Below, piece by piece: positions 9,392-16,963 of a stretch of DNA of 64,000 nt. Each line of letters begins with the position of its first letter. Position 1 is the first letter of the stretch. The notes under the pieces were generated by a model. It did no database searches and was not told the origin of the DNA. It was given only the letters and a program-made list of their open reading frames with translations. Source of the DNA: Formosimonas limnophila (GTDB taxonomy: Bacteria > Pseudomonadota > Gammaproteobacteria > Burkholderiales > Burkholderiaceae); the NCBI RefSeq assembly GCF_014652675.1, contig NZ_BMZG01000001.1:248001-312000 (forward strand), in the 5' to 3' direction. Position numbers and translations under genes: made by a program.

Positions 9392-9922
9392 TTAAATATC
9401 TTTAACTTCGGTTAAATTCTGTTTGTATACGTATCCACGTTCTACGTATTGGGCGGCGTTGTGTGGCAGTTGAGCAATTTCTTCGTTTGTTAATGCACGC
9501 GCTAATTTTGCTGGTGAGCCAATAATCAACGAGCCATCGGGGAATGTTTTTCCTTCGGTGACCAATGCGCCAGCACCAACGATGCTGTTGTGGCCAATGA
9601 CGGCGCGATTAAGAATGGTTGCTCCCATGCCGATAAGCGAGTTGTTGCCAATCGTGCAGCCATGCAATGTCACGCTGTGGCCAACTGTGACGTGGCTACC
9701 CACGTTCAGCGGGCAACCCATATCGGTGTGTAAAACGCTGTTTTCTTGAATATTGCTCGACTCACCAATCAAAATTGGCTCATTGTCTCCACGAAGCACT
9801 GCGCCATACCAGACATTGGCTCCTTTTGAGAGATGTACTCGGCCAATCAGAACGGCACTGGGGGCAACAAATGTGTCTTTGTGAAGCTCTGGCTGGTGGT
9901 CTTGATAACGATATAGTGTCAT
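9392..9922 (-). CDS. Gamma carbonic anhydrase family protein
   Basis: 176 residues forming a left-handed beta-helix of hexapeptide repeats (for example NVWYGAVLRGDNEPILIG, ENSVLHTD, VGHSVTLHGCTIGNNSLIGMGA). The three metal-binding histidines of the gamma class are visible in HTDMGCPLNV, VTVGHSV and TLHGCTI. Proteins of this YrdA/PaaY type bind zinc or iron and many show weak or no anhydrase activity, so the reaction is uncertain. It is the first gene of a likely transcript leading into the sigma factor operon. Confidence 0.88.
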   Translation of the reverse strand: MTLYRYQDHQPELHKDTFVAPSAVLIGRVHLSKGANVWYGAVLRGDNEPILIGESSNIQENSVLHTDMGCPLNVGSHVTVGHSVTLHGCTIGNNSLIGMGATILNRAVIGHNSIVGAGALVTEGKTFPDGSLIIGSPAKLARALTNEEIAQLPHNAAQYVERGYVYKQNLTEVKDI

Positions 9923-10081
9923 GACGGCTCCTAAGCAATCAAAAAGCTGTTATGGGCCAGTAGGGTTAATGCTTGATGTAAGTGGCTTTTGGGCTTTTTT
10001 TCGAGTGTAGACTCCTGAGTAGTTTGTTTTTGGGTCATGGCTGCCTTTGCAGTTAGATCAGGGAGGTGGTTGATTGATGAA

Positions 10082-10537
10082 TTAGTTTCGTTTGTTGAAG
10101 TCGCTCATGACGCGTTGTTTTTCGCGTTGCCATTCACGGTCTTTTTCTGCATCACGTTTATCGTGCTGAGCCTTACCTCGTCCCAATGCGATCTCACATT
10201 TAATTTTACCGCGTGTGTAGTGTAAATCAAGAGGGATTAATGTAAAGCCTCTTTGTTCCACTTTGCCAATTAGGCGTTTGATTTCCTCGGCTTTGAGCAG
10301 CAGCTTGCGTGTGCGGGTTGAGTCAGGGTTGATGTGTGTTGAGGCACTGGCAAGCGCGCTGATGTGACCGCCCAGCAAAAACAACTCACCATTGCGAATG
10401 ATGACATACGTGTCCTTGAGGTTCACTCGACCTGCGCGAATGGCTTTGACTTCCCAGCCTTGGAGCACGATACCTGCTTCATATTTTTCTTCGATGAAAT
10501 AATCGTGAAAGGCTTTTTTGTTATTGGTGATGCTCAT
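10082..10537 (-). CDS. smpB: SsrA-binding protein SmpB
   Basis: 151 residues, full length. SmpB binds tmRNA and delivers it to stalled ribosomes for trans-translation. Conserved blocks are [62 protein letters not shown] and the basic tail [25 protein letters not shown]. It is divergent from ratA, a pairing conserved across proteobacteria. The 62-bp gap must hold both promoters. Confidence 0.97.
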   Translation of the reverse strand: MSITNNKKAFHDYFIEEKYEAGIVLQGWEVKAIRAGRVNLKDTYVIIRNGELFLLGGHISALASASTHINPDSTRTRKLLLKAEEIKRLIGKVEQRGFTLIPLDLHYTRGKIKCEIALGRGKAQHDKRDAEKDREWQREKQRVMSDFNKRN

Positions 10538-10599
10538 ATTTTGGGTTTTCTGAAGATTTCATAATACAATGGCGCATTGTAGCAAAAATTGGATAAAAA

Positions 10600-11037
10600 A
10601 TGCCCAAGGTTCACAAAACCGTTGTGTTACCGTATAGCGCACAACAAATGTATGATTTGGTTGAAAAAGTCGAAGATTACCCACAGTTCCTACCGTGGTG
10701 TGGTGGTGTGGTGGTTCATCAACGCTCCGAAACGTCTCTTGAGGCCACCATAACCATCGATTTCAAAGGTTTGCGGCAAATTTTTAGAACCAGCAATGTC
10801 AATGCGCCTCCTCGTAGCATGCACATGACATTTAAAGACGGGCCTTTTCGTCATTTCACGGGGCAGTGGCGTTTTGAACCGTTGGGTGAGTTAGAGCAGG
10901 GGGTTCGGGTGCGGTTTGACCTTGATTACGAATTTTCTAACAAGCTGGTTTCTTTGGCCATTGGTCCTGTGTTTGGCGTGATTGCCCAGACATTCATTGA
11001 TGGTTTTGTTAAACGCGCTAAGGTTGTATATGGCTGA
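10600..11037 (+). CDS. ratA: START-like protein of the RatA family (UPF0083)
   Basis: 145 residues of the polyketide cyclase/START fold. MPKVHKTVVLPYSAQQMYDLVEKVEDYPQFLPWCGG at the N-terminus and FKDGPFRHFTGQWRFEPL in the middle are family signatures, and the tail FVKRAKVVYG is conserved. Relatives include E. coli RatA, reported to block ribosomal subunit association, and the coenzyme Q-binding protein CoQ10; either description could apply. It lies divergent from smpB and overlaps rnfH by 8 nt, so the two are coupled. Confidence 0.92.
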   Translation: MPKVHKTVVLPYSAQQMYDLVEKVEDYPQFLPWCGGVVVHQRSETSLEATITIDFKGLRQIFRTSNVNAPPRSMHMTFKDGPFRHFTGQWRFEPLGELEQGVRVRFDLDYEFSNKLVSLAIGPVFGVIAQTFIDGFVKRAKVVYG

Positions 11038-11347
11038 AACGCTTAATGTCTCTGTGATTTATGTCGATGAGCAACAGCAGAAGTTTGAAAAGCAGATGAC
11101 ATTGCCTATCTCCTCCTCCGTACGTGATGCAGTGGTGGCCAGTGGTATTTTGGATGACTATCCCGACTGGCGAATGGATGATTTATCTTTGGGGATTTAT
11201 AGTCAGCGTGCCATGCTCGATGATGTATTGCATGAGGCTGACCGTATTGAAATTTATCGTCCTTTGCTGATAGATCCCAAAGACCGTCGTCGGAAAATAG
11301 TCAATCAGCAGCGTGACCCGAAAAAATGGCGACGTGTGCGAGCCTGA
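11030..11347 (+). CDS. rnfH: RnfH family ubiquitin-like protein
   Basis: 105 residues with the beta-grasp fold. MAETLNVSVIYVDEQQQKFEKQMTLP is the N-terminal beta-hairpin and YRPLLIDPKDRRRKIVNQQR the conserved basic C-terminal stretch. The gene is also called ratB or yfjF; its function is unsettled. The start at 11030 overlaps the ratA stop codon and excludes a longer, unrelated upstream extension. A strong bidirectional terminator follows. Confidence 0.9.
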   Translation: MAETLNVSVIYVDEQQQKFEKQMTLPISSSVRDAVVASGILDDYPDWRMDDLSLGIYSQRAMLDDVLHEADRIEIYRPLLIDPKDRRRKIVNQQRDPKKWRRVRA

Positions 11348-11381
11348 GAATGTTTGTGTCATGTGGGATGGGCAAAAATAC

Positions 11382-11406
11382 AAAAAAGCGCTTGATGCGC
11401 TTTTTT
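11382..11406. terminator. Bidirectional terminator between rnfH and fabH
   Basis: AAAAAAGCGC (11382-11391) and GCGCTTTTTT (11397-11406) form a perfect stem with loop TTGAT. It carries a T-run on both strands, as expected between two convergent genes. Confidence 0.9.
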
Positions 11407-11427
11407 GATTTTTCACAATAAAAGAAT

Positions 11428-12420
11428 TTAAATAGTCCACTTCACCAACACTGCTCCCCAAGTAAAACCACCACCAAAAGCTGCAAGTACGAGGTTGTCA
11501 CCTTTTTTCAACTGACTTTGCCATTCCCATAAGCATAAGGGGATTGTCGCTGCGGTGGTGTTTCCGTATTTGTGAATATTCAACATGACTTTTTCGGGTG
11601 CGAGGCCGATGCGATTTGCAGTGGCGTCAATGATGCGGCGATTTGCCTGGTGCGGCACCAGCCATGCAATGTCATCACCTGTCAGATGATTTCGTTCCAG
11701 CAACTCTGCGGCGGCATCCGCCATGCTTTTGACTGCGGCTCGAAACACAGGTTGGCCGTCTTGAAATATATAGTGCTCACGTGCCTTGACCGTTTCGATG
11801 GATGCAGGCTTGAGTGAGCCACCCGCTTTCATGTGCAAAAACTCCCGACCTGAACCATCGGTTTTTAGATTCGCATCAAGCACACCCAATCCCTCGTGAG
11901 AGGGTTCAAGTAGCACCGCACCCGCACCATCCCCAAATAAAATACAGGTGCTGCGGTCTGTGTAGTCAACAATTGCGCTCATCTTGTCCGCGCCGACCAC
12001 CACCACTTTTTTGTAGCGTCCCGATTCGATAAGTGCCGTTCCCGTCGTCAAAGCAAATAAAAATCCAGAGCACGCTGCACCTAAATCAAACCCCCAAGCA
12101 TTAACAGCCCCAATTTTGTCGCAAATGATATTGGCCGTCGCAGGAAATGTCATATCAGGGGTCACCGTCGCACAAATCAAGCAGTCAATTTCATCGGGTG
12201 AAATGCCTCGACGCTGACACAAGTCTAAAACAGCAGGCACAGCCAAATCAGATGTGCCCAAGCCGTCACCTCTAAGAATGCGACGTTCCTCAACACCTGC
12301 TCGAGTCCGTATCCACTCGTCATTGGTATCAACCATGGTTGATAGCTCAGTGTTGGTTAAGCGATATTCAGGGACAAATCCGCCGACGGCGGTTATGGCT
12401 GCTGTAGTTTTAGTGGTCAT
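11428..12420 (-). CDS. fabH: 3-oxoacyl-[ACP] synthase III
   Basis: 330 residues. It starts fatty acid synthesis by condensing acetyl-CoA with malonyl-ACP. The catalytic triad is visible: Cys in [13 protein letters not shown] (about 115), His in [10 protein letters not shown] (about 257) and Asn in [11 protein letters not shown] (about 287). The C-terminal glycine-rich [12 protein letters not shown] is typical. The gene is not next to plsX, fabD or fabG in this window, unlike the usual fatty-acid cluster, so either the cluster is split or this is an additional KAS III copy. Confidence 0.95.
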   Translation of the reverse strand: MTTKTTAAITAVGGFVPEYRLTNTELSTMVDTNDEWIRTRAGVEERRILRGDGLGTSDLAVPAVLDLCQRRGISPDEIDCLICATVTPDMTFPATANIICDKIGAVNAWGFDLGAACSGFLFALTTGTALIESGRYKKVVVVGADKMSAIVDYTDRSTCILFGDGAGAVLLEPSHEGLGVLDANLKTDGSGREFLHMKAGGSLKPASIETVKAREHYIFQDGQPVFRAAVKSMADAAAELLERNHLTGDDIAWLVPHQANRRIIDATANRIGLAPEKVMLNIHKYGNTTAATIPLCLWEWQSQLKKGDNLVLAAFGGGFTWGAVLVKWTI

Positions 12421-12638
12421 GGCTGGTTTGTTTTTGCTCGTGAATAGTCGACTGATTATAACGGAATGTTTGCCAATAAGTAGGGAAGTTTAAAGGCTGC
12501 TTTTGTCATACGAGTGAGACGGCTTGATGGGTTTTGCTGTTACAAAACCTCACTGTCACTAAGCGCCTATAGAGGCTGCTGCGATTTTTGGAGAACCAAA
12601 AAACTTGAAATGTCTCATTGATCTGATCTGCCCTCGAA

Positions 12639-12941
12639 TTGACGGTTATTGACGGCGGTGGTAGTATTCGTTGTGCTTTGGTGGGTGGTAATTTGACTAC
12701 GGCTGCGGTTAAAAATGGTTTTGCTGGAATTGTCGTGGATGGTGCTGTGCGTGATGTTGGTGAAATACAACCGCTGGCCATTGGTGTGCGTGCTTTGGCG
12801 CTACATCCATTGCGTGCAGTTAAACGAAACACGGGCGTTCGTGATTTGACTATTGTGGTTGCTGGTGTCACAGTACAACTGAATGACTGGATTTACGCGG
12901 ATGCTGATGGGATATTGATCAGCCCAATGGCTTTGGTGTGA
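12639..12941 (+). pseudogene. RraA-family remnant lacking its N-terminal part
   Basis: About 100 codons, beginning at TTG 12639, match the C-terminal part of RraA-like proteins (regulators of RNase E activity, or 4-hydroxy-4-methyl-2-oxoglutarate aldolase relatives). Recognisable pieces are TVIDGGGSIRCALVGGNL, GIVVDGAVRDVGEI and the C-terminal DWIYADADGILIS. Family members are about 160 residues, so roughly 60 are missing. In frame just upstream are a short A-L-E stretch and then a TGA stop. A weak family-like stretch (KNLKC) appears in another frame before it, suggesting decay by frameshift. No ribosome-binding site precedes the TTG. Probably non-functional; a short translated product cannot be excluded. 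Confidence 0.7.
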
Positions 12942-12977
12942 TTCACAATCTGTTTTTCAATTATTTATTGAGCGTTA

Positions 12978-13793
12978 ATGAAAAAAATATTTTTTTTTGA
13001 TATAGACAACACTTTACTCGATCACACGACGAATCAGATTCCTGCCTCCGCGCTCCACGCCATTGAGGATTTGAAAAAGGCAGGGCATGTGGTGGCAATT
13101 GCGACAGGGCGGGGTTATGGGCATGCTGCAGAATTCATTGATTTGGTTCGGCCAGAATACGCCATTACCCAAAACGGCGCGCAAATCATGCATCGGCACG
13201 AGGTGATCGAAAAGAATCCGCTCAATCATAGTGAGCTGATGCGATTGTTTGAACTGATGATTGACAAAAATATCAGTTATGGCATCAGTGATGGGCTTGG
13301 TGGTCATGTGAGCTCTTTCGCGCAGGAAGTCATGAATGCGATGGAGTCTGTAGAGATTTCATTTCAACAAGATTTAAGATTTTATCAAGCACAGGATGTG
13401 TTCCAAGCTTGGATGTTCTTTCATGAGTCGCTTGATGATGTATTGATTCCCGAGTTGTTGGCGAGATTTCCAGACTTCGATTATGTGAGATGGCATGAGA
13501 CGGCGATGGATGTTTTACCAAAAGGTATTAATAAACTCACGGGTTGCCAGACCGTTTTGCGTGTGGCGGGTATGACGACAAAACAAGCCTACGCCTTTGG
13601 CGATGGTTTAAATGATATAGAAATGCTGCAAGGTGTAGGTACAGGGGTTGCCGTTGGTAATGCACACCCACGCCTCAAAGCGGTGGCTGACCGACATGCC
13701 GACCATATTTCAAATGATGGTGTCGCCAAAATGGTTCGTCAATTACTCATTGAGTTTGAGCAATCCGTCGAGCAGATTGTCTTTACCCCTTAA
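12978..13793 (+). CDS. Cof-type HAD-superfamily phosphatase
   Basis: 271 residues. HAD motif I is FFDIDNTLLD at residues 5-14 with the nucleophile Asp. Motif II lies in VVAIATGRGYGHA, and motif IV in YAFGDGLNDIEMLQ followed by VGNAHPRLKAVADRH. The central insertion is a C2-type cap as in Cof/YbiV/YidA phosphatases, which hydrolyse sugar phosphates or nucleotides. The substrate cannot be told from sequence. The two tRNA genes lie just downstream, and their promoter overlaps the last codons of this gene. Confidence 0.92.
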   Translation: MKKIFFFDIDNTLLDHTTNQIPASALHAIEDLKKAGHVVAIATGRGYGHAAEFIDLVRPEYAITQNGAQIMHRHEVIEKNPLNHSELMRLFELMIDKNISYGISDGLGGHVSSFAQEVMNAMESVEISFQQDLRFYQAQDVFQAWMFFHESLDDVLIPELLARFPDFDYVRWHETAMDVLPKGINKLTGCQTVLRVAGMTTKQAYAFGDGLNDIEMLQGVGTGVAVGNAHPRLKAVADRHADHISNDGVAKMVRQLLIEFEQSVEQIVFTP

Positions 13794-13805
13794 ACTCGCT
13801 ATAAT
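13777..13805 (+). promoter_or_regulatory. Sigma-70 promoter for the tRNA-Gly/tRNA-Ser transcript
   Basis: TTGTCT (-35, 13777-13782), a 17-nt spacer and TATAAT (-10, 13800-13805). A GC-rich discriminator (gcgcgc) follows, typical of stringently controlled stable-RNA promoters. The first tRNA starts 13 nt after the -10 box. The -35 element lies inside the end of the Cof phosphatase gene. Confidence 0.75.
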
Positions 13806-13818
13806 GCGCGCTTGTTTT

Positions 13819-13892
13819 GCGGGTGTAGTTCAATGGTAGAACGGCAGCTTCCCAAGCTTCATACGAGGGTTCGATTCCCTTCACCCGCTCCA
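13819..13892 (+). tRNA. tRNA-Gly, anticodon CCC
   Basis: 74 nt including an encoded CCA. Acceptor GCGGGTG pairs with CACCCGC. D-arm GTTC..GGTAGAAC and T-loop TTCGATT are present. The anticodon loop TTCCCAA carries CCC and reads GGG codons. The anticodon stem GCAGC/GCTTC has one C-T mismatch at the second pair, unusual for this tRNA. Confidence 0.93.
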
Positions 13893-13908
13893 CAACCATA
13901 ACATATAT

Positions 13909-13999
13909 GGACAGATGGATGAGTGGTTTAAGTCGCACGCCTGGAAAGCGTGTGTAGGTTCATAGCCTACCGGGGGTTCGAATCCCCCTCTGTCCGCCA
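13909..13999 (+). tRNA. tRNA-Ser, anticodon GGA
   Basis: 91 nt with encoded CCA. Acceptor GGACAGA pairs with TCTGTCC. The anticodon loop CTGGAAA carries GGA and reads UCC/UCU codons. The long variable arm (GTAGGTTCATAGCCTAC) is the class II hallmark of serine tRNAs. It is 16 nt after tRNA-Gly and probably co-transcribed with it. Confidence 0.97.
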
Positions 14000-14008
14000 C
14001 GGATTTTT

Positions 14009-14036
14009 AAGACGCGATTTATTCGCGTCTTTTATA
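14009..14036 (+). terminator. AAGACGCG-type terminator after the tRNA genes
   Basis: AAGACGCGA (14009-14017) pairs with TCGCGTCTT (14023-14031) and is followed by a T-rich run. It ends the tRNA transcript 9 nt after the tRNA-Ser CCA. Confidence 0.88.
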
Positions 14037-14090
14037 TTATTAAAAGAAGAGAAAATCTTCACAATTGGATAAACCAGAAAGATAATGATT

Positions 14091-15410
14091 ATGTCTCATC
14101 AAACATTCAATACCATCATCCATGCACGTTGGTTACTCACTGTTGAGTCGAGCGAAATTTTGCAACACCACAGTGTGGCAATTAAAGACGGTCAAATTGC
14201 TGCGATTTCCCCCACAAATGAGACCTCAGATTGGGCGGCAGATGAGGTCATCACGCTTGATGAGCATGTATTGATGCCTGGTTTGATTAACCTGCACGGT
14301 CACTCTGCGATGACGCTTTTGCGCGGTTATGCGGATGATTTGCAACTCATGGATTGGCTGCACAACCACATTTGGCCTGCTGAAGGCAAGCACGTGGATG
14401 ACGCATTTGTGTACGAAGGCAGTTTAATCGGCATGGCCGAGATGATTCGCTCTGGTACGACGACGATTAATGACATGTATTTTTACCACAGAGCGGTGGC
14501 ACGAGCAGGCGCAGAGGCAGGGATGCGCACATTTGTCGGTTGCTCGATTTTAGAATTCCCAACCAATTACGCCCAAAACGCTGATGAGTACATTAGCAAG
14601 GCCATGGTGGAGCGCGAAGAGTACCTGAACAACGAGCTCATCACGTTCACACTCGCGCCTCATGCGCCGTACACCGTGTCGGATGAAACGTTCAAAAAAA
14701 TCACCGACATTGCGCTCAAAAACGACATGCTGGTGCACTGCCACATCCACGAAACCATGGACGAGGTCAACGACAGTGTGCGTGACCATGGCAAACGACC
14801 GCTCGCGCGTTTGAACGACATCGGGTTTTTAGAAAATAAACTTATCGCCGCGCACATGGTGCATTTGACCGATGACGAAATCGCATTGACCGCTTCAAAA
14901 AATATCAGTATTGCGCACAATCCAAACTCCAACATGAAACTCGCCTCAGGCATCGCTCCGATAGCCCAAGCCATGGCAGCAGGTGTCAATGTCGGTATCG
15001 GCACAGACGGCGCTGCGTCAAACAATAAATTAGACATGCTCAACGAGACGCGCCAAGCCGCCTTGCTCGCCAAAGTCGGTACACTCAATCCAACTGACGT
15101 ACCCGCATTCCAAGCCATTCAAATGGCAACGATTAATGGTGCAAAAGCACTGCACATGGTTGGTAAAACAGGCAGTATCAAAGTGGGCAAACAAGCCGAT
15201 ATCATCGCCATCAACATGGCTGCGTTAGAAACTGTGCCGACGTTTGACGTCATTTCGCACATTGTCTATGCCGCAGGGCGGGAGCACGTCACACACACAT
15301 GGGTCAATGGCCAGTGCCTCATGAAACAGCGTCAATTGTTGACACTGGACGAGACAGCGTTAAAAGCCATGGCCAAAAAATGGCAAACCCGCATTGAGTC
15401 AAGCCGTTAA
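14091..15410 (+). CDS. TRZ/ATZ family amidohydrolase, MTA/SAH deaminase type
   Basis: About 439 residues of the cytosine deaminase-like amidohydrolase superfamily. Metal ligands are visible in MPGLINLHGHSAM (HxH, about 70), the histidine of VHCHIHETMDE (about 210) and the aspartate of VGIGTDGAASNN (about 305), with the conserved AHNPNSNMKLASGI block between. The closest family role is deamination of S-adenosylhomocysteine and 5-methylthioadenosine to inosine forms (MtaD). The true substrate could differ, since the family also includes guanine and triazine hydrolases. Of the two ATGs (14085, 14091) the second is better spaced from a CAGAAAG site. Confidence 0.88.
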   Translation: MSHQTFNTIIHARWLLTVESSEILQHHSVAIKDGQIAAISPTNETSDWAADEVITLDEHVLMPGLINLHGHSAMTLLRGYADDLQLMDWLHNHIWPAEGKHVDDAFVYEGSLIGMAEMIRSGTTTINDMYFYHRAVARAGAEAGMRTFVGCSILEFPTNYAQNADEYISKAMVEREEYLNNELITFTLAPHAPYTVSDETFKKITDIALKNDMLVHCHIHETMDEVNDSVRDHGKRPLARLNDIGFLENKLIAAHMVHLTDDEIALTASKNISIAHNPNSNMKLASGIAPIAQAMAAGVNVGIGTDGAASNNKLDMLNETRQAALLAKVGTLNPTDVPAFQAIQMATINGAKALHMVGKTGSIKVGKQADIIAINMAALETVPTFDVISHIVYAAGREHVTHTWVNGQCLMKQRQLLTLDETALKAMAKKWQTRIESSR

Positions 15411-15441
15411 ACAAAAGGCATGGGAGAAAAGCCCTAATTCA

Positions 15442-15470
15442 TTGGCTAAGTACCCCATTTCGTTTACAAT
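15442..15470 (+). promoter_or_regulatory. Sigma-70 promoter of hom
   Basis: TTGGCT (15442-15447), 17-nt spacer, TACAAT (15465-15470). Transcription would start near 15477, about 60 nt before the hom ATG. Confidence 0.7.
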
Positions 15471-15494
15471 GGCGCGTTAATTAATCGCAAAAAC

Positions 15495-15518
15495 AATGCA
15501 CAATCGTGTGCATTTTTT
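15495..15518 (+). terminator. Small terminator-like hairpin in the hom leader
   Basis: AATGCACA (15495-15502) pairs with TGTGCATT (15507-15514) around loop ATCG and is followed directly by a T-run. It lies between the hom promoter and its ribosome-binding site, so it would act as a leader attenuator rather than end the upstream gene. No Thr/Met/Ile-rich leader peptide is seen. Confidence 0.6.
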
Positions 15519-15535
15519 ATGACAGGAACCAACGA

Positions 15536-16858
15536 ATGAAACCCATCAAAATCGGTATCGCAGGCACAGGCGTCGTCGCCAGTGGCGTCGTCAATATTCT
15601 CAAGCGCAACGCAGACGAAATCACGCGCAGAGCAGGGCGCGACATCGAGGTCATCGTTGTGTCATCACGCACCCGTGCCAAAGCCGAAGCACTGGTGGGT
15701 AATGATGTCCAAATCGTCAATGACATCATGGAGGTGGCGCGTCACCCTGACGTTGATATCGTTGTTGAAACCATGGGTGGCTACGAGCCAGCCAAATCAT
15801 TTGTCTTAGAAGCCATCGCGCATGGCAAACACGTCGTCACCGCTAACAAAGCACTGCTCGCCGAACACGGTAACGAAATCTTCAAAGCTGCTCAGGACAA
15901 AGGCGTCACCGTCGCATTTGAAGCCGCAGTTGCGGGCGGTATCCCCGTGATTAAAGCCTTGCGCGAAGGTCTATCGGCCAACCGCATCGAATGGATTGCA
16001 GGCATTATCAACGGCACAACCAACTTCATCCTCACGCAAATGCGTGAAAAAGGCTGGACATTCGCCGACGCACTCAAAGTCGCGCAAGAGCTCGGCTACG
16101 CTGAAGCCGACCCGACTTTTGACGTTGAAGGTGTCGACGCCGCCCATAAAATTACCCTCATGAGCGCGCTCGCGTTCGGCGTACCGATTGACTTCAAAGC
16201 GGCCAGTATCGAAGGCATCAGTAAACTCGCCGCCGCTGACATCGCCTACGCTGAAAAATTCGGCTACCGCATCAAGCTCCTCGGCATCACGAAACGAGTA
16301 TCAAACGGAACCACCGACGGCATCGAACTGCGCGTCCACCCAACCTTGATTCCAGAATCACGCCTCATCGCCAATGTGAATGGCGTCATGAACGCTGTAT
16401 TAGTCAAAGGTGACGCCGTCGGCGCAACACTATACTACGGCGCAGGCGCAGGCTCTGAACCCACAGGCTCATCGGTCATCGCCGACCTCATCGACGTCAC
16501 CCGTACTATCACGGCTGACCCAGAGCATCGCGTCCCGCACCTCGCATTCCAGCCTGATTCACTGGCAAGTATCCCCATGTTGCCGCTATCTGCTGTTAAA
16601 ACTCGTTATTATTTGCGTCTAACTGCCCAAGATCGCACAGGCGTACTCGCCGACATCACCCGCATCCTCGCCAACCACGACATCTCCGTTGACGCCATGC
16701 TGCAAACTGAAGTGGACGATGCCACCAAAGAAGCCCACATTGTCATCATGACTCATGTGAGCCAAGAATCGAATGTGGATACGGCTGTGAGCGAAATCAA
16801 AGCACTTGCCAGCATCACAGGCGGAGTGGTCAAGCTCAGAGTGGAAGAGCTGGGTTAA
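15536..16858 (+). CDS. hom: Homoserine dehydrogenase
   Basis: 440 residues. Reduces aspartate semialdehyde to homoserine in the branch to threonine and methionine. The N-terminal Rossmann motif is GIAGTGVVASG (residues 5-15). The catalytic region contains AGIINGTTNFILTQM and ELGYAEADPTFDVEGVDAAHK, and a C-terminal ACT domain (about 360-440, YYLRLTAQDRTGVLADITRIL) implies allosteric control, probably by threonine. An upstream in-frame start (15506) is rejected because CAGGAACC directly precedes the ATG at 15536. In many relatives hom sits between alaT and thrC. Here thrC is about 38 kb away and alaT about 17 kb away, with the restriction operon following hom. Confidence 0.95.
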   Translation: MKPIKIGIAGTGVVASGVVNILKRNADEITRRAGRDIEVIVVSSRTRAKAEALVGNDVQIVNDIMEVARHPDVDIVVETMGGYEPAKSFVLEAIAHGKHVVTANKALLAEHGNEIFKAAQDKGVTVAFEAAVAGGIPVIKALREGLSANRIEWIAGIINGTTNFILTQMREKGWTFADALKVAQELGYAEADPTFDVEGVDAAHKITLMSALAFGVPIDFKAASIEGISKLAAADIAYAEKFGYRIKLLGITKRVSNGTTDGIELRVHPTLIPESRLIANVNGVMNAVLVKGDAVGATLYYGAGAGSEPTGSSVIADLIDVTRTITADPEHRVPHLAFQPDSLASIPMLPLSAVKTRYYLRLTAQDRTGVLADITRILANHDISVDAMLQTEVDDATKEAHIVIMTHVSQESNVDTAVSEIKALASITGGVVKLRVEELG

Positions 16859-16963
16859 AACCAGCTGAAACACATGTCAAGCCGGCAAATTGCCCGCTTT
16901 GCTGCGCCGCAGTAGCATGTTTTAATCATATTGTTAGATAACAAAAAGGCACGGTGAGAGCGA

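Noticed and set aside
12506-12871. 121-codon minus-strand frame
   Set aside because: Antisense to the rraA remnant; low-complexity Pro/Thr-rich shadow.
13819-13999. tRNA genes as integration site for the defence operon
   Set aside because: They are 3 kb from the operon, and no integrase or duplicated tRNA 3' end was found near its edges.
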